A stretch of 64,000 nt of DNA from Bacteroidia bacterium (GTDB lineage Bacteria; Bacteroidota; Bacteroidia; J057): assembly GCA_033391075.1 (NCBI GenBank), contig JAWPMV010000001.1:6386001-6450000 (forward strand), read 5' to 3'. Below the pieces are notes generated by a model that worked only from the letters and a program-made list of their open reading frames with translations, did no database searches and was not told the DNA's origin. Position numbers and translations under genes: made by a program. Positions 52,458-61,315 of the stretch are shown piece after piece. Numbering within the stretch: position 1 is the first letter of the stretch; each line of letters opens with the position of its first letter.

Positions 52458-54590
52458 TTAACTGAAGGCCAGGGGTACTCTTTGTTTAGGGAGATTTACG
52501 AAGAAAGTACTTCCTTCCCCTTTTCTTGACTCAAGCCAGATCTTTCCATTATGCCTAAGGACAACCTTTTGGCATATTGAGAGTCCGATACCCGTTCCCC
52601 CATATTCATCTCTTCCCTGGAGTTGTTGAAATACCGTAAAGATTTTATCCATATAGGCTTCTTCTATTCCGATTCCGTTATCCTGGAAACTGATTAAATG
52701 AGAATCCCCCTGGTCCTGGTAAGTAATTTCGATTTCAGGACGCTTTCCACCTGAGTAGGTCATGGCATTGCTCAGGAGGTTTTGAAAAAGCAAAACCTGA
52801 GAGCCCATATTACCCGTAATGCGTGGCAGTTCATCTGAAATGATGATGGCTTTTGTTTTTTCTATTTGTTCACGAAGGTTTTCTATGGAAAGATTGAGTG
52901 CATCATTTAAATTCAGCTCCTCCATCCGATCGCTAGTATCCAGGCGAGAATAATTCAACAAATCGGTCAGCAGTTGATGCATCTGCTTTGCCCCCTTGGT
53001 AATAAAGTCTATGTATTCTTTACCTTCCGTATCCAAGCTCTCTTTATATCTACGTTCCAGCAGGCCCGCAAAAGAGCCTATCGTGCGTAAAGGTTGTTTC
53101 AGGTCATGAGAAACAACATAGGCATATTGTTCGAGGTCAGCATTGCTAATCGCAAGTTGTTGGTTGTGAAACTCAATCTCTCGATTTTTTTCATACAACA
53201 GTTTGCTGTTTTTTGCTTCCGACCTAAAACGGTAAAAGAGAAACCATGATACTCCAAAAAGCAGGATGATTACCATGAGTACCAAGAGGCTATATTTCTC
53301 AAAAACTGCTTCTGAGTAATCTTCTTCCAGCGCCAGAATTTGAGTTTCCTTCTTTTCAGTCTCATACACGATTTGCATTCTCCTCAAGGACTGCGCTTTT
53401 TCCTCATCGAATATATCATCTCTTATATCTGCATATGCAATCTGGTTTTGAAGAGCAGATTTTGTATCTCCTTTGTCTTCAAAATATTCCGCCAAAAGCC
53501 TATGCGTCTTGGCAGCTTCTGCTTTGCTCCCGATTTCTTTAGCGATTTGCAAAGCTTCTTCCAAATGGTCTCGGGCAAGATCGAGCTTCTCTCCTTTTTT
53601 CAAGTGCTCTCCTAAAAAGAGTAAAGCTATTAATTGTGAACGGGGATCTTCTATCTCATTTGCAAGCTGAAGCGCTTGTTCATGGGCCGCTCGGGCTTTC
53701 CCGCCTTTCCCTTGTAGGTCCAGTACTTTGCCTAGATCCGTAAGAGATTCCCTCATCCCGACAGGGTCTTCAAGTTCTGTCCGTAAATCCAGAGATTTTT
53801 GGAAGAAACCCAATGCTTCTTCAAATGCCTTCAGAGAAAAACTATTCTCTCCCAAATTTGAATATACATCTGCTAATCCTCTTTTATCATCTCCTCCATT
53901 CAGGAGATCAAGGGCTTGCTCAAAATGAAGACGAGCCTTTTCATGATCTTCCATGATTGCATAGATGTTTCCGATATTCAGAAGGGAGCGAACTTTATTT
54001 TTATCATTATTTGAGAACTCATAAATCTCAAGAGCTCGGAGGTGGTTGTTGAGAGAATAATCATATGCCCCCAGCATCTGGTAGATAACCCCCAGATTGT
54101 TGCATGAGGTAGCTATACCTTCCAGATCATTGATCTCTGTGCGGATTTTGTAAGCCTGACTCAAGTAATCTATTGCCTGAGAGTAGTCGCCCCCCATTTG
54201 TTGAGCGAGTCCCAGATTATTGTAAATATTGGCCTGGCCTTTTTTATCCCCTACAACTTCAAATTTATCCAGAGCTGTATGGAAGGTTTGAATGGCTTCA
54301 TCCATTTCCCCTTTATACCAATGCAGGACCCCTTTGGTCTTATATGATTTGGCCTGGCCGTGAATAAATCCTATCTCCTCGGCTAAATAAATCGCTTTAT
54401 CTGCATACTCATCAGCTTTAGTCAGGTCAGCGTCTTTCCATTCCCATGCGAGCTTCTGCAACAGCATGACTTGCTGTGTATCAGAAGTAATGTCTGTAAG
54501 GGCATTTTCCCATTGCTCAATTTTTTCATTTTGAGCGAAGGAGGAAAGTGACAGAAGTAGAATGTAAAGTAGGCTAAAGCAATATTTCAT
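52458..54590 (-). CDS. TPR-containing sensor histidine kinase
   Basis: 710 residues. Signal peptide (about 1-19, ending S-S-F-A-Q); tetratricopeptide repeats across about 55-400 (for example Y-N-N-L-G-L-A-Q-Q-M-G-D-Y-S-Q-A with later relatives C-N-N-L-G-V-I-Y); one membrane span near 433-455; a coiled linker; a HisKA domain with V-V-S-H-D-L-K-Q-P-L-R (phospho-acceptor His) near 493-503; and a HATPase_c domain with N-A-M-T-Y-S-G-G, D-N-G-I-G-I and G-T-G-I-G-L. No receiver domain. Eight bp downstream of the subtilase gene on the same strand, so both are probably one transcript. Confidence 0.95.
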   Translation of the reverse strand: MKYCFSLLYILLLSLSSFAQNEKIEQWENALTDITSDTQQVMLLQKLAWEWKDADLTKADEYADKAIYLAEEIGFIHGQAKSYKTKGVLHWYKGEMDEAIQTFHTALDKFEVVGDKKGQANIYNNLGLAQQMGGDYSQAIDYLSQAYKIRTEINDLEGIATSCNNLGVIYQMLGAYDYSLNNHLRALEIYEFSNNDKNKVRSLLNIGNIYAIMEDHEKARLHFEQALDLLNGGDDKRGLADVYSNLGENSFSLKAFEEALGFFQKSLDLRTELEDPVGMRESLTDLGKVLDLQGKGGKARAAHEQALQLANEIEDPRSQLIALLFLGEHLKKGEKLDLARDHLEEALQIAKEIGSKAEAAKTHRLLAEYFEDKGDTKSALQNQIAYADIRDDIFDEEKAQSLRRMQIVYETEKKETQILALEEDYSEAVFEKYSLLVLMVIILLFGVSWFLFYRFRSEAKNSKLLYEKNREIEFHNQQLAISNADLEQYAYVVSHDLKQPLRTIGSFAGLLERRYKESLDTEGKEYIDFITKGAKQMHQLLTDLLNYSRLDTSDRMEELNLNDALNLSIENLREQIEKTKAIIISDELPRITGNMGSQVLLFQNLLSNAMTYSGGKRPEIEITYQDQGDSHLISFQDNGIGIEEAYMDKIFTVFQQLQGRDEYGGTGIGLSICQKVVLRHNGKIWLESRKGEGSTFFVNLPKQRVPLAFS

Positions 54591-54598
54591 TTCAGAAT

Positions 54599-55933
54599 CT
54601 ATCTACTGACCACATTGAGGTATCTATTGTGTGCCCAGGTTTGCCCACTTGTGTTATAAAAGCCTTCTGTGAGGACCATAACTCCAGCAGCATGAGGAGC
54701 AGCCATAGAAGTCCCACTCATATATGCATACTTGCCATCCAGATGCGTGGAAAGTATTCCTTCTCCAGGAGCAGCTAAGTCAAGGCCATCCCCATAATTG
54801 GAGTAATCTGTGTAGATATCATTCCAATCAATCGCGCCAACAGTATATACATTGATTCCGTTTACGTTTGCGGGGGAAGTTTCTCTCACATCCTTGCCTT
54901 TATTACCTGCAGCACATACTACATGTACCCCTCTTCTTCCCAAACGCTTCACCAGGCGAGTTATAGCCCGACTGCTTTTTCCTCCGACACTAATATTTAC
55001 CACATCATTGGGTAAGCTATGTCTTTTTATATAATACAGAGCTGATATAATGCTGGATACTTTTCCTTTTCCTTTATCGTCCAGGACTTTTATAGCAACT
55101 ACTCTGGCACCTGCGGCTACTCCCACAGTTCCAAAACCATTGTCCTTTGCTGCAACTATTCCTGCTACATGTGTTCCATGCCCATGAAAATCTTCATAGG
55201 ATGTTCTACCCACAAAACTTTCAGAGTAGGCATGAACAATATTGAGATCCGGATGGTCAGTATCTATTCCAGAATCTACGATCCATACAAATCTGTCCTT
55301 CCAGTATTCAGAATTTTCAAAATTCACCGAACCTCCCAGACGCTCTACTCCATATGTTTCAAAATCTCCATCCCCATCTTTTTTGGCATTTGGGACATTT
55401 CCTTTTCCTCCCGTATTTTCATCACTGGGAATAAAAGGTGTCCGAATTAAAGGTTCCAGACTTAAGGCAATCAATCGATCTTCCTCTACGATCTCTACAT
55501 CCGGATCATCCATTAGTTTCTGGACTTCCTTTTCTGTCAGTTCTGCCATAAAGGTAGAACCATCATCAGCGAAAGCCTGATTTACTTTGGATTGATCTAA
55601 TCCATTTCTTTTAAATATATGCTGACCCCTTTGGAGACTATTGTCAAGGGTCTTGTATATTATTTGGCCTCCGCCGCTTGATCTTTGCATTCTTTCTCCC
55701 TCCGAATCCGGGACCAAATCAATATCACCCTCCTCTTCTTCTTTCAACAATATTATGTATTGACCCGGAATGACTGGATTATCGCCATCATAGCTTACCA
55801 AACCGCTTTCAATAAAGGCGGGATCATCCGCATCGTTTTTTAAGTCATCCGGCGTGTAACAGGAAGACATGGATATTGCCAAAAGACATAGAAGGAGAGG
55901 TACATGAATTCTTATGTAGAGATTTTTGACCAT
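54599..55933 (-). CDS. Lipid-anchored subtilisin-like serine protease (S8) with propeptide
   Basis: 444 residues from the ATG at 55933, which gives a lipobox S-M-S-S-C (Cys25); the open frame extends to 55999 but those residues precede the signal. An inhibitor_I9-like propeptide spans about 55-160 (Y-I-I-L-L-K-E, later M-D-D-P-D-V-E-I-V-E-E-D). The S8 catalytic triad is complete: V-D-S-G-I-D (D220), H-G-H-G-T-H-V-A-G (H252) and S-G-T-S-M-A-A-P-H near 400. It resembles proteinase K/aqualysin-like enzymes. Located 8 bp upstream of a TPR sensor kinase in the same direction. Surface or periplasmic location is implied by the lipobox. Confidence 0.93.
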   Translation of the reverse strand: MVKNLYIRIHVPLLLCLLAISMSSCYTPDDLKNDADDPAFIESGLVSYDGDNPVIPGQYIILLKEEEEGDIDLVPDSEGERMQRSSGGGQIIYKTLDNSLQRGQHIFKRNGLDQSKVNQAFADDGSTFMAELTEKEVQKLMDDPDVEIVEEDRLIALSLEPLIRTPFIPSDENTGGKGNVPNAKKDGDGDFETYGVERLGGSVNFENSEYWKDRFVWIVDSGIDTDHPDLNIVHAYSESFVGRTSYEDFHGHGTHVAGIVAAKDNGFGTVGVAAGARVVAIKVLDDKGKGKVSSIISALYYIKRHSLPNDVVNISVGGKSSRAITRLVKRLGRRGVHVVCAAGNKGKDVRETSPANVNGINVYTVGAIDWNDIYTDYSNYGDGLDLAAPGEGILSTHLDGKYAYMSGTSMAAPHAAGVMVLTEGFYNTSGQTWAHNRYLNVVSR

Positions 55934-56194
55934 GTAAATACACGTGATTGTATGTAACGCCCACAAATATGAATAAGATGTTTCCAGCATCAAATCCAAA
56001 ATTACGATTATTCATACATTTATTTACATGGATTATATTTATACAAGGAAGATAGCCTATTCCAAGAATTATGTATATAAGCCCTTCAAATACAAGCTTT
56101 TTCGATTGAGATTTTTGTTACTGGAAATCAGAAATAGTTATTTATTACGATTTTTCGCAATATATTGACTTGTTTTCTTACACAGAAAATCTCA

Positions 56195-56502
56195 TTAGAG
56201 ATTTGCTTTGATGTACTCGATTGCTGCGTCTAACTGGCAATCTGTACGGCCTAAAATATCTGTGTAATATTTAGGTTCAACATAAAAATCCGGCTCTACT
56301 CCCATACCTTCAAATAAATGACCCTTGGGTTGAAAGGAGATGATAGAAGAAAGTCGGACTTCCAATCAAGCAATAAGATTACCTCTCCTTTCTATTTTAC
56401 TGCATGAAAAGGCGTAGTTTTTTCGGCGGCATAATTAGCAGCCTGCCTGTGTGAGCACGCAAAAAGGAAAGTCAATAAAATAAGGCTGAGTAGGTGTTTC
56501 AT
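56195..56502 (-). pseudogene. Remnant of an S41-family (tail-specific) peptidase lipoprotein
   Basis: Reading the minus strand, an ATG at 56502 starts a lipoprotein signal (M-K-H-L-L-S-L-I-L-L-T-F-L-F-A-C) that hits a stop after 36 residues. A short piece K-G-E-V-I-L-L-L-D follows in the same frame, then a different frame gives F-E-G-M-G-V-E-P-D-F-Y-V-E-P near the end and stops at 56195 after Q-L-D-A-A-I-E-Y-I-K-A-N-L. The latter is the characteristic C-terminal segment of S41 peptidases (G-K-G-V-x-P-D). Most of the roughly 300-residue catalytic region is missing, so the gene is deleted and frameshifted. Confidence 0.7.
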
Positions 56503-57092
56503 CGTGAAAGGATTGGAAGTTCAAAATATATAGAAATTCTTATCTATATAGATAGACTATCCAAAATATTTCCACAGATGAAGGATTGAAAGAAAAAAAA
56601 ATACCCGCATAAACGCCAGGAGTTAATGAACCCCCTAATAGACATGTATGGAGCCGCCAGCTGATTCGGTAATCCTCCGTCTTCCGAAGAAGCAATCCTT
56701 AAAAAGGTTGAGGCCCGCCCTAGCCAACCAAAGCTCAACTCCAATAATTATAACTGTTAGGTTCAAAAACAGTTAGGCATTCACGCAGGGTATTATCTTT
56801 ATGATGATATCCCGGTATAAAACCAAAGATCTACATTTTCTTTTGTCAAAAATACGAAGGCTGTTTTATGATTACAACAGAATCTCCAATGGATTGTTAC
56901 AATACATAGATTATGCCAGTAGCGAAAAGGGGCAGAAATTTTTCATCTTGCACTTAATGAGACAAACTTTATTTTTATAACTTCTTCGCTTTTAGATCGT
57001 TTGAATTAACATCCCATGACCTGACAGCATTATTTCTGTCAAAAAGATATCAGAAAAAAAATCAATTAAGATCCTATTATCTATTATAAATT
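56503..57092. other. Intergenic stretch with a GC-richer patch, no gene recognised
   Basis: The 590 bp between the S41 remnant and the DUF2147 gene contain no supported gene. A patch around 56600-56745 is richer in G and C than its AT-rich surroundings and has one open frame of 66 residues on the minus strand without recognisable family or start signal; it may be a fragment of a former gene or element. The rest is AT-rich. Confidence 0.5.
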
Positions 57093-57566
57093 ATGAGTAT
57101 TAACATCAGAAATGGCTTCATGCTGCTAATCCTTAGCAGTTTTTTCATTCTTTCGACCTCTTTCACCGCGCTTATGGCTCAAAGTCCTATAGGGACCTGG
57201 AAAACGGTAGATGATGAAACAGGTAAAGAACGTTCCCTGGTAGAAATCTATGAGAAAGAGGGAAAATTATATGGAAAGATAATCAAGCTTTTTCCTCTTC
57301 CTGATGATGATCCCAATCCCGTATGTGACGAATGTGATGAAGATGATCCACGCTATATGAAACCTGTAGTAGGACTGGAGATTCTACAAGGACTGGAAAA
57401 GGAAGATGATGATGAATGGGAAGGTGGGCAAATTCTCGATCCAAAAAATGGGAATGTGTACAGCTGTTATATCGAGCTAAAGGGAGCAGATAAATTGAAA
57501 GTGAGGGGATACCTTGGTGTAGCTTTATTGGGAAGAACTCAATACTGGTATCGCTGGAAAGAATAA
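57093..57566 (+). CDS. Secreted DUF2147 family protein
   Basis: 157 residues with a signal peptide (about 1-30, ending A-L-M-A-Q). The mature part follows the DUF2147 pattern: P-I-G-T-W-K-T-V-D-D-E-T-G-K-E-R-S near 33-49, then G-K-L-Y-G-K-I and C-D-E-C-D near 85, I-L-D-P-K-N-G-N-V-Y near 113-122 and a C-terminal R-T-Q-Y-W-Y-R-W. Function of the family is unknown; it is often exported. The gene is followed by a strong terminator. Confidence 0.92.
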   Translation: MSINIRNGFMLLILSSFFILSTSFTALMAQSPIGTWKTVDDETGKERSLVEIYEKEGKLYGKIIKLFPLPDDDPNPVCDECDEDDPRYMKPVVGLEILQGLEKEDDDEWEGGQILDPKNGNVYSCYIELKGADKLKVRGYLGVALLGRTQYWYRWKE

Positions 57567-57584
57567 AATTTCTTTAGAAAAGAA

Positions 57585-57617
57585 AAAGGCAGCTTCTAGA
57601 AGCTGCCTTTATTTTTT
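57585..57617. terminator. Bidirectional terminator between DUF2147 and SCP2 genes
   Basis: Perfect 12-bp stem AAAGGCAGCTTC / GAAGCTGCCTTT (57585-57596, 57599-57610) with a two-base loop and ATTTTTT after it. It sits between two convergent genes (stops at 57566 and 57631). Confidence 0.9.
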
Positions 57618-57630
57618 AATCTTCTCAATG

Positions 57631-57933
57631 TTAACCGAAGAGGTTACCTAATTTCATCGCCACTCCCATATCGCCATCAATGGCCAGTTTACCGGTCATG
57701 AAAGCAGTCATAGGATTTAAATCTCCTGAAAGTAGTTCTGCAAAATCAGCGATATCAACATTTACTGTACAATCCGCATCTTTGTCTTCATTCGAAACTA
57801 CATTTCCAGCACCAGACCCATCAAGGAACACTGAGCCTTCTCCTCCTTTAAACATAAACTTCAAAGTTGAGCCCAGGGCGTCGGCATTTGCAGCCATTTC
57901 AGTGACCTTTCCAGTAAGATCTTCCAAAGTCAT
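57631..57933 (-). CDS. SCP2 sterol-binding domain protein
   Basis: 100 residues of the SCP-2 fold alone: L-K-F-M-F-K-G-G-E-G-S-V-F-L-D-G, then D-C-T-V-N-V-D-I-A-D-F-A-E-L-L-S-G and M-T-A-F-M-T-G-K-L-A-I-D-G-D-M-G-V-A-M-K-L, which is the most conserved part (G-K-x-x-x-x-G-D). Such single-domain proteins bind hydrophobic ligands or acyl chains in the cytoplasm. Its own single-gene unit. Confidence 0.93.
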   Translation of the reverse strand: MTLEDLTGKVTEMAANADALGSTLKFMFKGGEGSVFLDGSGAGNVVSNEDKDADCTVNVDIADFAELLSGDLNPMTAFMTGKLAIDGDMGVAMKLGNLFG

Positions 57934-58126
57934 AGTTGTAAATTTTATCTGTTATAAGACCTAAATGTAAAGCGTGCACAAGATAAAGATGTTATTTAAA
58001 CAAAAAAATAGGAAAATTTAATTTTTTCTATATTTTCCTACACCTTTTTAGGCCCCAGTTAATTTTCTCTCATAATTTTATGGCGGGCAATAATTTTCTT
58101 AGTTTCGGGCTCCAATCATTCTCTCA

Positions 58127-58819
58127 ATGGAAAAAGCAAGAATCGTAGTATTGACAGGAGCAGGTATTAGTGCAGAAAGTGGTTTATCTACTTTCCGGGG
58201 TAATGGTGGCCTGTGGGAAGGACATAATATCCAGGAGGTAGCTTCTCCTCAGGGCTTTGCGAAAAATCCTGATATGGTTTTACGTTTTTACAATGAGCGA
58301 AGGAGACAGGGAAAGACAGCCATGCCCAATGAGGGACATAAGGCATTGGTCAAGCTTGAGGAGAAATATGAGGTTTGGATTGTAACCCAAAATGTGGATG
58401 ACCTCCATGAAAAGGCTGGTTCTTCTAATATCCTTCATCTGCATGGAGAACTGAATAAGGCCCGCAGCGTTACTGATGAATCTTATGTAGTCCAAATTGA
58501 AGGAGATATCAACAGAGGTGATCTTGCACCGGATGGGGGGCAATTACGTCCTCATATTGTTTGGTTTGGAGAAGAGGTTCCCAAAATTGAAGACGCCATA
58601 GAAATCATGGCTACCGCCAGTTTGGTAATCATCGTTGGTACCTCTTTAGTAGTCTATCCTGCAGCAGGTTTGGTACACTATGCACCCCTGGAGACACCAA
58701 TCTGTGTAGTGGATCCCAATAAGCCGGAATTGAATAGTGAAAGAGAAGTATTCTTCATTGAAGAGCCTGCAACTACCGGTTTACCCAAACTGGTTCAGCG
58801 ATTGCTGGCTGAAGCCTGA
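58127..58819 (+). CDS. Sir2-family NAD-dependent deacylase
   Basis: 230 residues. NAD-binding segments G-A-G-I-S-A-E-S-G-L-S-T-F-R-G (11-25) and T-Q-N-V-D-D-L-H (87-94); catalytic histidine at H106 (L-H-L-H-G-E-L-N). The pair Y55 and R58 (Y-N-E-R) matches the Y-x-x-R acyl-pocket motif of class III sirtuins such as CobB and SIRT5, which remove succinyl and malonyl groups as well as acetyl. The four zinc-binding cysteines normally present after the catalytic histidine are absent: no Cys occurs between residues 107 and 160. 3' end overlaps a convergent TPR gene by 25 bp. Confidence 0.93.
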   Translation: MEKARIVVLTGAGISAESGLSTFRGNGGLWEGHNIQEVASPQGFAKNPDMVLRFYNERRRQGKTAMPNEGHKALVKLEEKYEVWIVTQNVDDLHEKAGSSNILHLHGELNKARSVTDESYVVQIEGDINRGDLAPDGGQLRPHIVWFGEEVPKIEDAIEIMATASLVIIVGTSLVVYPAAGLVHYAPLETPICVVDPNKPELNSEREVFFIEEPATTGLPKLVQRLLAEA

Positions 58820-60324
58820 TTTTTCAGTTCCTTTTTGAGCTCACTCAGAGCAATTTTACATCGATTTTCCAATCCGTTTTGATAGAAATAATCCTTGTAC
58901 GCAAGGGCTTCTTTGTATAATACTTTTGCCTCACTTAGCTGAGCTTGCTTTCGTTTTATTTCTCCAGAGTAATAGCTGGCATATGCCTGCAACCAACTTT
59001 GTTCACTTTCTCTTTCTTTCCGACATTTCTCATAATAGGCCAGGGCCAATTGATTCCGTCCTTCTTGCTGATAGATTCGTCCATACCGGTAGTACAATTC
59101 TGTCCTTTCTTCCAGACTGAGTTCAGCTAAAGATGTCTGCTTTAATTCAGACAATAGGGAAATCGCATTTTGCAAATATCCGCCATCAAATAGATTACGG
59201 GCACGAAAAAGGGTCATTTGATAAGGATTGGGTGCCTTCTGGGCAAATTTTTCCGCCATAAAATTTGCATACTCATCTTCGTCCAAGCCTTCCTTTTTCC
59301 CATTAGCTATACGGAGGAAAAAGACTCTTCCCTCTTCGTATTTCCCATCAAGGGCATAGGACATCGCTAATCTGAAATAGGCATCGCTTTTGAAAACCTT
59401 TCCTTCATATCCTTTGAGGAAACGGGAAAAATACATTTGAGCCAGTGCATGACTTCCTTTATAATAATATGCCTTCCCCATCAGATAATCCCAGTAAGGA
59501 ATAAAGAAAATTCCCTCGCGGCTATAGTAGCCTCTTCGATTCAATACTTCAAGGGCCTTTTTATTATTCTTGGTACTAAGGTAACCGGAGGCCAGAATGA
59601 AATCCATGAGTATATTCCCTCCAATCTCTTTCCGTTTGGCTTGCAGACGAGCGAGAGATTTGTGGGTCTCATTGAACATATTTTTCTCGACGAAATAGAG
59701 GATAAAAAGTGCCTCTTGTCTCAAATAGGAACTTTCTTTAGCAGCAGTTTCGAGTTGTACACGTCCTTGCTGAATATCTCCTTTATACCCCAGGGTATTG
59801 GAGATCCACTGATATTTTCGAGGAATGGCTCCCAACAGGGCATTGAAGAGTCCCCGGATCTTCATTTGTTCTATATCATCCCCATATTTTTCGCGGGATT
59901 TATCGATCAATTTATGACAGTTCCTCGCATAGCGAATTGCCTGAAAATAGTTGTGATCGAGAAATGCAATCACGGCTCTTTTACCATACAAATCTGATAA
60001 AAATATTTCCTTCATTCGATCGGCAGGGCTATTCTCAATTATCTCTACTGCCTCATCAAAATACGTATCCAGGCTCGTGTAAAATTTGCTTTCTTGGGTG
60101 CTGAAGTATTTATAGATCAGAATATTGCACTGATAATAGGCTCGCAGTTTAGCATCTTCCAGAGATGCGAGTTTTTCCTCCGCATCCGAGAGCCGAAATT
60201 CCTGTAAATCCTTTTCCAGTTCTTGCAGGATGGATTGAGAAAATACTGAGGAGAAGGGTAGGAGCATAGTCCAACATAGCACTAGAAGTAGAGCTGGTTT
60301 TTGTTTGTTTGGCTTTATGCTCAT
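58795..60324 (-). CDS. Secreted TPR-like helical repeat protein
   Basis: 509 residues from the ATG at 60324; this start gives a signal peptide (ending S-S-V-F-S-Q), while the frame remains open further upstream without one. The rest is helical with TPR-like units (Y-Y-Y-K-G-S-H-A-L-A-Q-M-Y-F-S-R-F-L-K-G, then F-R-L-A-M-S-Y-A-L-D-G-K-Y-E-E-G; later Y-R-Y-G-R-I-Y-Q-Q-E-G-R). Typical periplasmic scaffold-like protein of Bacteroidota; no catalytic features. Its 3' end overlaps the sirtuin gene. Confidence 0.8.
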   Translation of the reverse strand: MSIKPNKQKPALLLVLCWTMLLPFSSVFSQSILQELEKDLQEFRLSDAEEKLASLEDAKLRAYYQCNILIYKYFSTQESKFYTSLDTYFDEAVEIIENSPADRMKEIFLSDLYGKRAVIAFLDHNYFQAIRYARNCHKLIDKSREKYGDDIEQMKIRGLFNALLGAIPRKYQWISNTLGYKGDIQQGRVQLETAAKESSYLRQEALFILYFVEKNMFNETHKSLARLQAKRKEIGGNILMDFILASGYLSTKNNKKALEVLNRRGYYSREGIFFIPYWDYLMGKAYYYKGSHALAQMYFSRFLKGYEGKVFKSDAYFRLAMSYALDGKYEEGRVFFLRIANGKKEGLDEDEYANFMAEKFAQKAPNPYQMTLFRARNLFDGGYLQNAISLLSELKQTSLAELSLEERTELYYRYGRIYQQEGRNQLALAYYEKCRKERESEQSWLQAYASYYSGEIKRKQAQLSEAKVLYKEALAYKDYFYQNGLENRCKIALSELKKELKNQASASNR

Positions 60325-60415
60325 GGGATAAAGTACGGAAAAATAGATCGGAGAATTTCTACTATTTTCTGTCCGAATAAGACATAGAAACGGGTTTGAG
60401 ATAGGGGAGGGGAGA

Positions 60416-60453
60416 AACAAAAAGGGCATGAACTAGCTGGTTCATGCCCTTTT
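60416..60453 (-). terminator. Intrinsic terminator downstream of the zinc-ribbon gene
   Basis: Perfect 14-bp stem AAAAGGGCATGAAC / GTTCATGCCCTTTT (60420-60433, 60440-60453); on the minus strand it is followed by a T-rich run (TTTTTGTTTC). It lies 19 bp past the stop of the zinc-ribbon gene. Confidence 0.88.
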
Positions 60454-60471
60454 CCTGTTGACAGCCTGAAA

Positions 60472-61230
60472 TTAGGCTTTAACCATTCCTTCTTCCAATT
60501 CAGTGAAAAAGGACTCATCTACGAGGATACGTCCGCAATTTTCACAGTGGATCAGGCGAGTTTTTTGTCTAAGCTCGATATGAACCTGAGGAGGAATGAT
60601 AGAGAAACATCCACCACATGCATCACGATCCGTGCTCACAACAGCCAATCCATTCCTCATATTCATACGGATTTTACGATAGCCATTGAGGATACGATCT
60701 TCTACTTCTCCTTCTGCACCTTCAATCTCCGCCAATAATCTTTTTTCCTCAACTTTGGTTTCCTCTTTGATCACCTCAAGTTCCTTTTTCTTCTCATCCA
60801 GTTCTTCTTTCTTGGCCTGCACATCGCCCAAAGTCTTTTGCAACATTTCATCCTTCTGTTCGATCTGCTCTCCAAACTGGCGCATTTTTTTCTCAGAAGT
60901 CAGGATTTCCAGGTTGGCATATTCGATCTCTTTTCTCAGCGCTTCATACTCACGGTTATTCTTCACATTCATTTGCTGAGACTCATATTTTTTGATCTGA
61001 GTACCAAACTCTTCGATCTTAACTTCTCTCTGCTTGATATCATCTTTCAAACGATTGATATCAGATTCAATTCTCTCCTGACGAGTCAAGAGTCCCTGGA
61101 GGTCGTCCTCGAGATCATTTACTTCCTCCGGAAGGCTCCCTCTGAGTCTATGGATTTCATCCAGTTTTGAATCTAAGAGCTGAAGTTTGGAAATGGCTTT
61201 AAGTCTTTTTGCAACAGGGTTATTGCTCAT
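60472..61230 (-). CDS. Coiled-coil protein with C-terminal C4-type zinc ribbon
   Basis: 252 residues. Residues about 15-185 form one long coiled coil with charged heptads (L-E-D-D-L-Q-G-L-L-T-R-Q-E-R-I-E-S). The C-terminal region holds a zinc ribbon with C-G-G-C near residues 206-209 and C-E-N-C-G near 229-233. This is the CT398/YbfF-like family; it frequently lies next to Nif3, as here (Nif3 starts 86 bp upstream on the same strand). Nucleic-acid or protein binding is suggested for the ribbon; exact role unknown. Confidence 0.93.
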   Translation of the reverse strand: MSNNPVAKRLKAISKLQLLDSKLDEIHRLRGSLPEEVNDLEDDLQGLLTRQERIESDINRLKDDIKQREVKIEEFGTQIKKYESQQMNVKNNREYEALRKEIEYANLEILTSEKKMRQFGEQIEQKDEMLQKTLGDVQAKKEELDEKKKELEVIKEETKVEEKRLLAEIEGAEGEVEDRILNGYRKIRMNMRNGLAVVSTDRDACGGCFSIIPPQVHIELRQKTRLIHCENCGRILVDESFFTELEEGMVKA

Positions 61231-61315
61231 ATTCTGTTTGCTTTATTCTATGTTAATCCTTCCTGATATACAATTTAAGGGCATTCCTGTAAAAGGAGCC
61301 GGGGTCTTTTTTCCG

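Noticed and set aside
56544-56744. 66-residue minus-strand frame as a gene
   Set aside because: No start signal, no recognisable family and a poly-Phe stretch; recorded only as part of an unexplained patch.
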